Below are positions 23,036 through 32,745 of a stretch of 64,000 bases of DNA, one piece after another. How positions within the stretch are numbered: position 1 is the first letter of the stretch; every line of letters starts with the position of its first letter. The stretch is from Apium graveolens (lineage: Eukaryota; Streptophyta; Magnoliopsida; Apiales; Apiaceae), in assembly GCF_009905375.1 (NCBI RefSeq), contig NC_133650.1, positions 293,150,270-293,214,269 of the forward strand, read 5' to 3'. The notes beneath the pieces are model-generated. The model did not search any database. It was not told the origin of the DNA and saw only the letters and a program-made list of their open reading frames with translations. The position numbers and the translations under genes were made by a program.

Positions 23036-23234
23036 ACATCTCAGGGTCCCTATCTCAGGCGCCTACACATTAAACGAGCTAAGTTACTATCATGATACTT
23101 ATAAGGGTTCCCGTAAGGGTTTTAACTGTCAGCACTACTTTAAGTAGTCCGACCATGAACTTGGCAAGAGTTCTTATTATCTTTGTGAGTTTTATTATTA
23201 ATCGTCGCATCATCTCTGAGGTTTATAACGCTTA

Positions 23235-23246
23235 GCTCTGATACCA
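23235..23246 (-). promoter_or_regulatory. Chr3 primer-binding site, initiator-Met tRNA
   Basis: The minus strand reads TGGTATCAGAGC four bases inside the 5' LTR end at 23251. Confidence 0.93.
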
Positions 23247-23531
23247 TTTCTGTAACACCCCCAGATCCGGGGTCGGGATCCGGGTTGTCACGGTCTTCTT
23301 TCCACAATATCACTTCACTTAATTATAAAAATAACCTCATGCTGTGACCCCACCTAACCACACCCAACCGTTATAGTCTCAGAGATGAAATTGAAATAAG
23401 TACAAGTCTTTGAATCCACAATTTAAAATTATTACAACCCAAAATGATTACTGATAATTTACAGTTAATTGCCATTATCTGCCACAAGTTATAATTATAC
23501 ATAATTGATTCTCAAAAGTAGATGGTCTAAA

Positions 23532-23633
23532 CTACAATGGATCTACCTCTGCAGCTATAGCAGCTACAACATCAGCGGGAAGACGCGGGACGCTTCCCAC
23601 GCGCTTGCGCTGGGTCTGCTGGAGTCTGGCCAT
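23532..23633 (-). CDS. Short peptide ORF in Chr3 5' LTR (33 aa)
   Basis: Same peptide and length as in the 3' LTR, with two changes (His to Arg and Ile to Val). The frame is kept although the surrounding LTR has many small gaps. In an element transcript this copy would be in the leader RNA. Confidence 0.4.
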   Translation of the reverse strand: MARLQQTQRKRVGSVPRLPADVVAAIAAEVDPL

Positions 23634-24770
23634 CTCTCCTAACTGTTGTGTGTGATGAAGAAATAAAGCAAGAGTGAGCCTTACAGCTCGCAAGATAATA
23701 TATAGTGATAACAATAATATAAGTATCTATATACTTACTAGCAATCTCTATCATTGCAAGATAATTACTTACTAGATATAAGTAAAAACAAGGAATGAAG
23801 TTACCAATACTACACACACTTATATCAATAAAGTACTTGAACTGCCACCGTTCAAAGTATTATAAGTTTTAAGAAAAACATCCCATAGATGAGACCACAA
23901 GTTAAGACTTGAATAGATTCAATCTTTGAAATATTATTGAATGAAAAAAGTTATGAGATACTTTATTTAGTCCCGATATATATATCCACATATATATATA
24001 TCCCGAAAACATTTCTGGAAACCTCTGTTATGTAAGTATGAACAGAGTTTGAAACATCCAATGAATTTTGGAAAGGAAAAGAATTTTGGCATAAACCCGA
24101 TATCTCGCTGATCAGGCAAAGATACCATAGTAACCTTTTCTACTATAGATGGACGAATTCCCCACTGGTCATCACCCTGGCATAATTAGGACCATGCTGG
24201 CTGCCACTCAGCCACTTGCATTGATGGACTCCCACTGAGCCACTTACACAATATAGACCGTACCCGGCCTGTCGCTTATGCCGACTCAATGAGAGGCTTA
24301 CTTCCCGAACGTTGGGCAAGTAATCAATTCATTTACCAAAACTGCAACCTTGTTGCGAATATAAAATACACCACAGAGCCGGATTCCCAGGTTTTGAGCG
24401 AGTATTAAATCCCCTTAAAAAGGAAGATCTTAAATATAAAAATGAGTTTTGGGATCCGCTCTGACTTTTAAAATCATTTGAAGACTCGAAAACACTTTAA
24501 AGAGTGTTTGGAGTAAAGGGCGATTTAATGAAGTAAATCATCCCCAGAATATTAGAAAATATCTGAATATTATTAATTAAATAATATTCCATAAAGAATA
24601 ATCTTTATAAAAATAATTGAAGTAGAAGTAGTACATTTATACTTGAAACGAGTATTAAATAACCAAAGTATACTTATATGAAAGTATTATCTTTATTTGA
24701 ATAATCGAAAATAAGTTTGATTATTAACACTTATTCTTAATAAATAAAGAATATATTTCAGCAAATAATC

Positions 24771-25078
24771 GGAGTCATAGATCCTCAAATGAATATTCAA
24801 ATAATTCATAAATAAAAACTGAGTCATAATACCTCGAAATGAATATTAAATAATATTCAATAAATAAATAAGGAGTCATAAGCCTCCTCAAATGAATATT
24901 CAATATATTCAATAAATAAAAAGCTGAGTCATAATACCTCGAATGAATATTAAAATAATATTCATTAAATAAATAAAGGAGTCATACATCCTCAAATGAA
25001 TATTCAAATAATATTCATAAATAAAATAAAAAGTCATAGCCCTCGAATAATATTCGAAATAATATCAATCTAAATAAA
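24771..25078. repeat. 55-bp tandem repeats in Chr3 5' LTR
   Basis: About six units, several with small deletions compared with 14748-15070. Confidence 0.8.
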
Positions 25079-27219
25079 GTTTAAAGTTTATCGAATAAAA
25101 CCTTAGTTCGATTAATAGTTTGGAAAACATAACCATATATATATATATATATATATATAGATTATATCCTATCCATATATACACGATACTCGGGATCCTC
25201 GACTCCCGGTTTTAGAAAATATTTTCACCTTTGGGTCCCTATACTAAGGGTATATGCCAAGTATGCAACTATCCTCTAGCATAGGTATATCAATAACCAA
25301 CAGATATATATCTCAAGAATATAAACAGCTGCATATATACCATATCACATGCTACCAATATATCGCAAATTTGCTAATAACAATCATGCATATCACAAGA
25401 TATGCATATACATACATTTACATCACAACAACAGTGTATCGGATAGAATACTTGCCTGAGCGACTTGGGGGTGAGAAAGGCTCGGGACGAGTCTGATACC
25501 TATAAACAACAAGTAAGTTGGAATTAAACCAAAATCACTTGTAAATCTATGCTTTAACTAACTTAGACTCTAATGCTAGTTTTACGCTCACCGATTCGCT
25601 TAAGTCACTCGGGTACCCTCGGCTCCACCATTTTTTAATAACTTAACCTTTCGAGTTTTAAAGCGATTCCTTCGCGAATGACTTACCAACTGCCTAACGC
25701 ACTTACCATAAATGTTTCACACATATTAACCCTTTTTGGTCTTTAAACCTATGTTTCAAAGTAAGGCGAGGGAAAAAGTTTCGTCGCGAAACGCCGTTAC
25801 TTGAAACGGTCGTTTCTCCTAAACCGTAAATCGGAATCGAACGAACTACATATCAAAACGAAGCTCGTAACTGAGCTATCTAAATGGCAGTGGTCACAAT
25901 TTAGCAGGGGTTCTCGGGTCCTAATGCTATGCACAAAAACAGTCCAAAGAAATCGGACGTTACGACGGCTATGTTTACGCGATTTCCATTTTTTAAACTA
26001 TCCACAATCAACCAACCATCCTAAATCCAACACACAACAAAACACCCCTCTTATCACATCATAACAACCCCAACCAATTCAATTTTACCATTCATACTTA
26101 TGCTAAACTTACTTTAATCATTCTTAAGTTTCTTTAAATCAAAACCACAAAATTACCATTTCATTTCACTACCATTCCAATCTCAAACTCTAATCATAAC
26201 AACAACTACAATAACATCCTACTCATCAAAATCACCTTATAATATATGAACCTAGGGTTGAAAATGGTATACCTTCCTTGAAGTGGTGGGTGAGCTAGGA
26301 AGCCTTAAGAAGCTGGAGAAGCCTTAGGAAGCTTGGATCTTTAGAAAACAAGAAAAGTTCAAGTTAAAACTTGAAACACTATTCATTGTCTTCTTCATTG
26401 ATTAAATGGAGAAGCTAGAGAAAGAATTAATGGCTTAAACTCATGATATAGCCATAACTAAGCATAAGATGGTTATGGGAATTTTCTTACCAATTAAGGC
26501 TGGATCTTGATTTTGGAAATTTTTTTTGTCTTGAAAAAGATGTAAAAAAAAGCCGAGAGCTAGGTGATGAACAATGCCTTGGCTGATTTTTTGATTTTTG
26601 ATGAATGATTTGCTAGTTGGTTGGCTTGGTTTTGTTTTTGATTTAGCAAATTACCACCTTGTCCTTGAATTTGTGTGGCCTTAATCAACCACACCTCCCC
26701 TTCTTCCATGTCATGCTTATGTCACCCTTATGATGTCATCCTCCCTTCCTTGTCTCCTTTCTATTGGTTGGATGACATCACTCCCATTAAACCCTTTGAT
26801 TAGCTTCCTAATCGTTGCCTAATGACCGCTGATCTGTTGTACGGTTCGCTTAACTTTCGTTCTCGTTTATCGTTTGAAGGATCATACCCGGGATCTTATT
26901 TACTTAGGTTCCCTTAACCTTTCTCAATACGTTATATTCCTTTTTATGATCCTCTATTATAATCCTTTAATTTAAATCCTTTTTATCCTGTTACCTTATA
27001 CTCAATTCTTCCGTATCTTGTGGATTTTCCGGAAAAACCAAAGTGTTCGGAATTGGTTTCTGACGATATTTACATACACTTAATACTTCATAGTATAATA
27101 AAAAATCCCAGAATATCCATAACAGAACCCCTACATAGTGTGGCGTGAAAAGTTTTCTCATTCAGCTAAAACACTATTCACAAGGGTTACAAAAAGTTGA
27201 AAATTTTGGGGTTATTACA

Positions 27220-27224
27220 ATTAT
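27220..27224. repeat. Target-site duplication of Chr3, right copy (ATTAT)
   Basis: Follows TTATTACA at 27219 and matches 13190-13194. Chr2 internal sequence resumes after it. Confidence 0.95.
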
Positions 27225-28050
27225 CCTCTTACCTTTAAAGTGTCGACCACCTCTTTGGCCCTTCCTGATAGTAAAATTTCCTTACAGTCAATGTCATTTT
27301 AACCACCTCCAAATAAATTTTCTACCTTATTTCAATCACAGCTTATGTGAAGATGTTTTCCTCAAAATCTGATTAGTAAAAAAAAATCACCATTTTTCCA
27401 TAAGTTATTGCCTCAGTCTTTAGAGGTTAATCACTGCCATGACTGACTCTTAATCATAATTAGAACATCTTTTATCCTAAGTCTTAATTGCCCTGAACAA
27501 TTTCGACCATTACTGGTTCGATCCATACCTTCTCGTGGTTTAACACGTGCCCCACTTGGCATCATATAATTACGTCATATTTCCTTTATCATAATTTCTA
27601 TTCTTGAGAATTTTGAATATTACCTTTCTCCTTGTAAAACCTCTAAGGTTATCCTTGAATCGTTCCTCATGAATTCCCTAGATACAGGGCATATCAAGAT
27701 ATCATTTATTAATACCAGAATCATTATCTACATACTTCTGAAAAATTTCTCCACTGATCCTTAAAGGTTGTTATTACCTTAATCCTTTCCAATTCATACT
27801 GTCAAAACTCATGATGTCCCTATTAAGGGTGAAATGCCAACCTTTATACATCCCCTAGGATTCGTTTTAAGTTATTGATGTTCTATCCTTATTTCCACCT
27901 TTAAAAAGGTACATGCATCCTTCCATGGAAAAATCAAGTCATATATCCCTGATAAGGGTATCTTATTCAATCATTTCCACCTCGATAGTCTATACCGAAT
28001 TTCACAATAGCATCCTTATTCAAGTTAAGGTCAATTCACATGGCCTCCAA
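27225..28050 (-). pseudogene. Chr2 decayed reverse transcriptase and RNase H
   Basis: Reading the minus strand around frame breaks, 27620-27760 resembles the RT palm (INDILICP in place of the family FIDDILIYS, then RITLEVLQGERYYSKFSR). The stretch at 27235-27310 resembles the RNase H end (IDCKEILLSGRAKEVVDTL). The catalytic FIDD has become INDD-like or out of frame, so the enzyme is dead. Chr4 carries the same region (58580-59400) with some of the same breaks, including a TAG just before the palm. This places the true pol of Chr2 downstream of its gag, as usual. Confidence 0.6.
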
Positions 28051-28739
28051 AAGATAAAAATGGTTATCCGCTTTTCTTGCCTAATTTGGTAATGATAACA
28101 AGGATGTTCAGGAAGATATTGGTCGTGTTCAACGTGAACCTCTTCTTAATAATTCCTTATTTACTTTTGTTGTTTATCTCAACAGTCACCTCAATGTTGG
28201 GATATCTTTCATATCTGGCGTCTCCCTTTCTGGGTATCATGCCACCGGTCTTACACTTCACCTTCTTGAAGGTCACTTCCTTCATCCAATTTTCTTAATT
28301 TCTTACTTTCTTGTTCCTCAGTCTATCCGCGTCTCATTATTTATCCTTCGAATTATCTCAAGGTTTCCTCGAATCCTCCCAACTTACAGGGGATAAAATA
28401 TATGTATCTCTTATGCCCTCAACCATCATTTTAACTCATGGTGAATCACCCTCATCCTGACGAATGCATACTTTTATATTTCTATTTCTACGAGTCTTTA
28501 GGGTTTCCGCATACCCAACTCCCTTATCATACCTCAAACTCTATTGCCTTTATATTCCTTTCCACTTCAGTTTCTTTTTATTTCCTTTCTCTTATCTTTA
28601 TTTCATGAACCAACACAACATAAGTATTGATTTCAAACATCCCGTCATTCTGGATTCGTGTCCTCAGAACGAATCTTGACAACTTTTACAACTTAGATTC
28701 ATAATTCATCATACTCATCCGCTTTTGTTCTAGCTCCAA
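28051..28739 (-). other. Chr2 internal stretch between gag and RT remnants, unassigned
   Basis: By position this should hold zinc knuckles and protease. I could not recognise either. It aligns with 59400-60080 of Chr4. A short minus-strand frame (MKEVTFKKVKCKTGGMIPRK..) is kept in both copies. Confidence 0.45.
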
Positions 28740-29130
28740 AGCTTTTACACTATCTCCTTATCTTTGGGAATACTTTACCGAAAACAATTGACTGAACTTA
28801 AATCAGTTTATTATAATCTTGCTTCGTGCCTTCCTTGGCCTTTCACCAGCAGGTGGTCTCTCTCTTAGGAGGGTAAGTGACAAAAACAGTCTTTTGTGAT
28901 TCGTCAATCATTCAAAATCTCAAATGATTCCTTATTTCCTTTAGCCAGGCTCTTGCCTCGACTAGGTCAACCTATTCCTTGGAACTCTGAGAGCTTAGAG
29001 ACTTAAAGGTCCTGAAAGAATTCCTACCGCATTGTTTCCTGAAGGTGGTGGTTGGGGATAATAGTCTAAGTTCTGTCTAGACAGGTCCAAATTGCCATAT
29101 AAGAGTACCGTCTCGGGTCTCCTTTCCTTA
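28740..29130 (-). pseudogene. Chr2 gag remnant
   Basis: The DNA is colinear with Chr3 gag 21360-21700, covering the capsid core region with the WLKE and LFLGKYFP counterparts. It has multiple stops and frameshifts. The equivalent in Chr4 is at 60080-60480. Confidence 0.72.
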
Positions 29131-29299
29131 CTCGACTTTCTGTTTCCTTAGTATGAAATATTTCAACCTTCTCCCATAATCGGGGTTATCTTATACATTA
29201 AAAACCTTGTTTTCCACTCTATTATGTTATGGGTTCTTTCTTTCTTGATGGCAACCTCCCTGACTATCACATTCAGGGTTTGCCCTAAATCTTATTCCT
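29131..29299 (-). other. Chr2 gag N-terminal remnant and junction
   Basis: A Pyr-rich stretch on the plus strand corresponding loosely to the acidic gag N-terminus of Chr3. The junction to the extra pol fragment falls near 29295. No frame is open. Confidence 0.4.
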
Positions 29300-30140
29300 C
29301 AAACTATGGCTCTCATCTAAGTTCTCATCCTTAAGCTCTTGAACTATTAGAACCCAATTTCTGTAGGAACACCTCACTATCCCTTATCATCTTTCTCGGT
29401 GTGGATCTCTTCTCCAGTCATTGACTCTCTGCCTTCATTCATCACTTTTTCTGGCACAATATGTTCTTTTCCAAAATTCGGTCTGTATTGCAATCTCAAA
29501 CAGCTTTTCGGTACCGGCTCCGGTTACCTTCATATCTATTTCCATTTCTCAAAATCTCTTATCAACTCTCCCAAAGACATTATCATCTTGAGTCTCTCCT
29601 TTACACTAAGGGCATCAGCCACCATATGGGCTTTCCCCGAATTATACAGAATCTCCCAATCATAATTCTTGATTAGCTCTAACCGCCTCCTCGAGCGTAT
29701 GTTGAGCTCTTTCTACGTAAAAATGTACTAGAGCTCCTATAGTTTGTGAATCTCGCACTTCTCTCCATACAAGTAGTGCCTCAAATCTTTAGGGCAAAAC
29801 TATTGCCATGAGCCCAAGCTCATGGGTGGGGATATCGAATTTTATATTCCCTTAATTGTCTTGACGCGTACGCGATTACCTTGCTGTGCTGTATAAGAAG
29901 CACCCTAATTCCTTATGCGAAGCGTCACTACACTTCACAAAATCTCATTTTCCATCCGGCAACGCCAACATAGGGAACGTCACCAACCTTTGCTTCGGTT
30001 CTTAAAAGTTGTTCTCGCATTTCTCTGTCCATTCGAACTTCTCAGTCTTACGAGTAAGCCGCGTTAAAGGGGCTACTATCTTTACAAACTTGAACGAACC
30101 TCTGGTAGTGACCGGCCAATCCTACCTCTGGGAGTTGCCC
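29300..30140 (-). pseudogene. Chr2 extra pol fragment (RT end, RNase H, integrase start) placed upstream of gag
   Basis: On the minus strand, from 30140 downwards, the order is the RT connection (the YYRRF and [13 protein letters not shown] counterpart), the DGKGDF strand of RNase H, the ADALS..KERL end of RNase H, the ELIRDFEK linker, and the start of integrase (the region of LQPEL..KI.LCQEK and the YRIWVPN counterpart near 29340). It matches Chr3 18480-19310 and is better preserved than Chr2's own RT/RNase H at 27225-28050. It lies between the leader and gag, out of canonical order. Chr4 has the same insert at 60660-61500, so it is a property of the subfamily. Confidence 0.78.
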
Positions 30141-30530
30141 TAACCATGGTCATCAATTCCTTAGTGGTCCTTTATTCATCTTGTCAGGATCCTTCACGGG
30201 ATCCTCCTCAGCAACAATCCCTTCTAGGACAACATCCTCAACCGCTACATCCTCAATATCAACATCATCCGGTCCTGCGTTAGGATGCTCTATCGGATCT
30301 ACAATCGATCTCCAATTAGAATAAAAACATCATCGCGCTGTTACTCCTCAACCTCAGGGTTCGGAGTCCCGCTACCATATACAATAACGAACTACGCTTC
30401 TATCACGATATTTATAAGGGTTCCCATAAGGGTTTTAACTGTCAGTACTAATTAGGTAGCCCGACTATGAACTTGGCAAGAGTTCTTATTATCTTAACGT
30501 CACATCATCTCTGAGGTTTTATAACGCTTA
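30141..30530 (-). other. Chr2 5' leader with acidic leader-ORF remnant
   Basis: The part next to the PBS (30380-30530) matches the Chr3 leader (23060-23234). The rest encodes, on the minus strand, an acidic stretch (GPDDVDIEDVAVEDVVLEG.., EEDPVKDPDK) like the N-terminal half of the Chr3 leader ORF. It then meets the extra pol fragment. Confidence 0.55.
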
Positions 30531-30542
30531 GCTCTGATACCA
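30531..30542 (-). promoter_or_regulatory. Chr2 primer-binding site, initiator-Met tRNA
   Basis: The minus strand reads TGGTATCAGAGC four bases inside the LTR end at 30547. Confidence 0.93.
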
Positions 30543-30823
30543 CTTCTGTAACACCCCCAAATCCGGGGTCGGGGATCCGGGTTGTCACGAGTTCCATTTC
30601 CCTTAATAACACCCAATCTTAATAATAATCAACTACTCTGTACTGTGACCCCACAATAAACACACACACCACAAGTTATAGTCTCAGAGATGAATATCCA
30701 AAAAAAAAATCACAAGTCGTTTTATTCCACAATTATATGCCAATACACCTTAAAAGGGTTTCTGAATAAATTTACATTTCTTTGCCATTATTACAATTCA
30801 TAAATATACATAAATCTGGTACA

Positions 30824-30943
30824 TTAAAAGTTGAAGCCTAGCCTATTGGTAGTTCCTACCTCAGCTACAGCGACATCAATGCCTATGGGAAACTGCGGAA
30901 CGTTTCCTATCCGCTCACGAATTGAGAGCTTGGTCATGTTCAT
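30824..30943 (-). CDS. Short peptide ORF in Chr2 5' LTR (39 aa)
   Basis: ATG at 30943, stop at 30824. The peptide starts MNMTKLSIRERIGNVPQFP. The frame is also open upstream to an ATG at 31069, giving 81 residues with a hydrophobic, Cys-containing stretch. The start at 30943 aligns with the Chr3 peptide start and is preferred. The Chr2 3' LTR copy has a 2-bp loss that shifts the frame. Confidence 0.4.
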   Translation of the reverse strand: MNMTKLSIRERIGNVPQFPIGIDVAVAEVGTTNRLGFNF

Positions 30944-32471
30944 CTTTTCTATCTGTTGTTGTGTGATGAAAGAAGAAAGCAAGGGTGAGCAACAAGCCCA
31001 CCAAAATAATATGTATAATGATTTACAGTATATGAGCCTTCTCATAGTACTCATGAAAGTCTTGGTCAAAAGAAATAAACCAAGTTTGATATCTTAATGC
31101 GATGAAGTCGCAAAATATTCAGTATATATACATATATATTTCAAAATCTTGGAAGTCCTCTTCCATGCATAATATACACAGAGTTCCAGTTTATAACTGT
31201 ATAAAACTATCGTTGCAAGGTGATCTCATATATCTAACCTTGTCTCAATGTTTTTCTGAAAATCTTTGACATGCATAAGATAATCATTTACTAGATATAA
31301 GTTTAAAATATGAAGTTACAAGATACTCCAATATACTTATATCTTTTTCCAAATACTACTTGAACTACCACCGTTCAAGTTATAATTAGTTCAAAAGTTC
31401 ATCACATAGATGAGACTACAAGATAATACTTGAATAGATTCAATCTTTAAAATATCATCAAAATAAAATGAGTTATAATACTTCATTGATGCAAACATCA
31501 TTTTGAAAACTTGACCCTGCCAACACTCAACAATCGCCCAACCGTAGCCTTTCTATCGAAGTGCTCAGGGTAGTGTTGCAGAAATATCCAATTGGATGAT
31601 GAACTCATTACGGGAGTTTTCCGCGCCAGGAAGACCACTTACGATGATGAGTCGTAGTAGTACAACCCCACCATTTTCTACATGTAGAGGAGAACCTGTC
31701 GGATTTACTTTTCAACCGAACACTGAACTCCTAAGGAATGGACCGCCTTAGCGGAACTTCCAGGCCATTTGGGCCAATATAATAAGGCTGGGCCGGCGCC
31801 ACTCGACCACTTACGCCACTCCTAGTTCAGATGAAATCCATGACTCTGAAATGTAAAGCTCGTTCCCCCTTTCCCCAAGTAGAAACTTGTTGATACGGCT
31901 CCACCAAGAAGTCGTATCTAGTTGGAAAGGAGAACTCACCGATATTTCCCAGGCGATGCCTGTTAATAGATTAACTTGTTCCAAGAATTTTACTCCCCGA
32001 GTGTTGGGTAAGTAATCAATTCATTTAACAAAATAGCAACCTTGTTGCGAATATAAAACACACACAGAGCCGGATCCCTCAGGTTTTGAGCGAGTATTTA
32101 AATCCCCTTCGAAAGGAGGATCTTAAATATAAAAATGAGTTTTGGGATCCGCTCTAACTTTTAAAAATCATTTTGAAGACTCGCAAAACATTTTTAAGAA
32201 TGTTTGGAGTGATGCTGATTTAACAAAATAAATCAGTCCCAATATATTAGAAAATATCTGAATATTATTATTTAAATAATATTTCCATAAAGAATAATCT
32301 TTATAAAAATAATTGAAGTAGAAGTTTTAAAAATTATACTTGAAATGAATATAAAATAACCAAAGATATACCTATACGAAAGTACTATCTTTATTTGAAT
32401 AATCAAAAGTGAGTTTGATTATCGACACCTTATCCTTTAATAAAATAAACAATATATCTCAGCAAATAATC

Positions 32472-32745
32472 AGAGTCATAGATCCTCAAATGAATATTCA
32501 AATAATATTCAATAAATAAAATAAGCTGAGTCATAAGCCCTCGAATGAATATTCGAAATAATATTCATTAAATAATAAGCTGAGTCATAATACCTCGAAT
32601 GAATTTTATAAATAATATTCATTAAATAAAATAAAGGAGTCATACATCCTCAAATAAATATCCAAGTAATATTCAATAAATAATATAAAGGAGTCATAAG
32701 TCCTCGAATGAATATTCAAGATAATATTCATTAATAAAATAAAGT
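32472..32745. repeat. 55-bp tandem repeats in Chr2 5' LTR, five copies
   Basis: Same unit order as 8666-8935 in the other LTR. Confidence 0.85.

Larger units (their letters stand above)
13195..27219 (-). mobile_element. Chr3: complete Tekay-type chromovirus nested in Chr2
   Basis: This is a 14.0-kb element with 5-bp TSD ATTAT, LTRs of 4012 and 3969 bp, initiator-Met PBS, PPT, and an internal region of 6044 bp. On the minus strand that region reads leader ORF, gag, protease, RT, RNase H, integrase and chromodomain. All catalytic motifs that I checked are visible. About a dozen frame breaks are present, apparently all one-base changes in length and mostly deletions; I saw no clear nonsense substitution. 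That is unusual beside the substitution-type decay of Sir2 and Chr1. Either the copy is young and the sequence carries residual indel errors, or it has decayed by small deletions. The C-terminal chromodomain places it in the chromovirus group. Confidence 0.95.
23251..27219 (-). repeat. Chr3 5' LTR (3.97 kb)
   Basis: This is the partner of 13195-17206, 43 bp shorter. The difference is spread over many one- to three-base gaps, mostly losses in this copy. Substitutions are few by eye. It contains an intact copy of the LTR peptide ORF (23532-23633), the 55-bp tandem block (24771-25078, several units shortened) and a long TA run at 25133-25160. Confidence 0.94.

Noticed and set aside
25133..25160. 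Long TA run as a promoter
   Set aside because: A variable microsatellite, different in length in the partner LTR (15137-15165), with no positional support as a TATA box.
27145..27372. Plus-strand ORF spanning the right end of Chr3 and into Chr2
   Set aside because: It crosses an LTR boundary and a target-site duplication, so it is a chance frame created by the insertion.
30944..31069. Longer start for the Chr2 LTR peptide giving 81 residues with a hydrophobic Cys-rich stretch
   Set aside because: In Chr3 an in-frame stop lies just upstream of the shared Met, so the longer N-terminus is not conserved between families.
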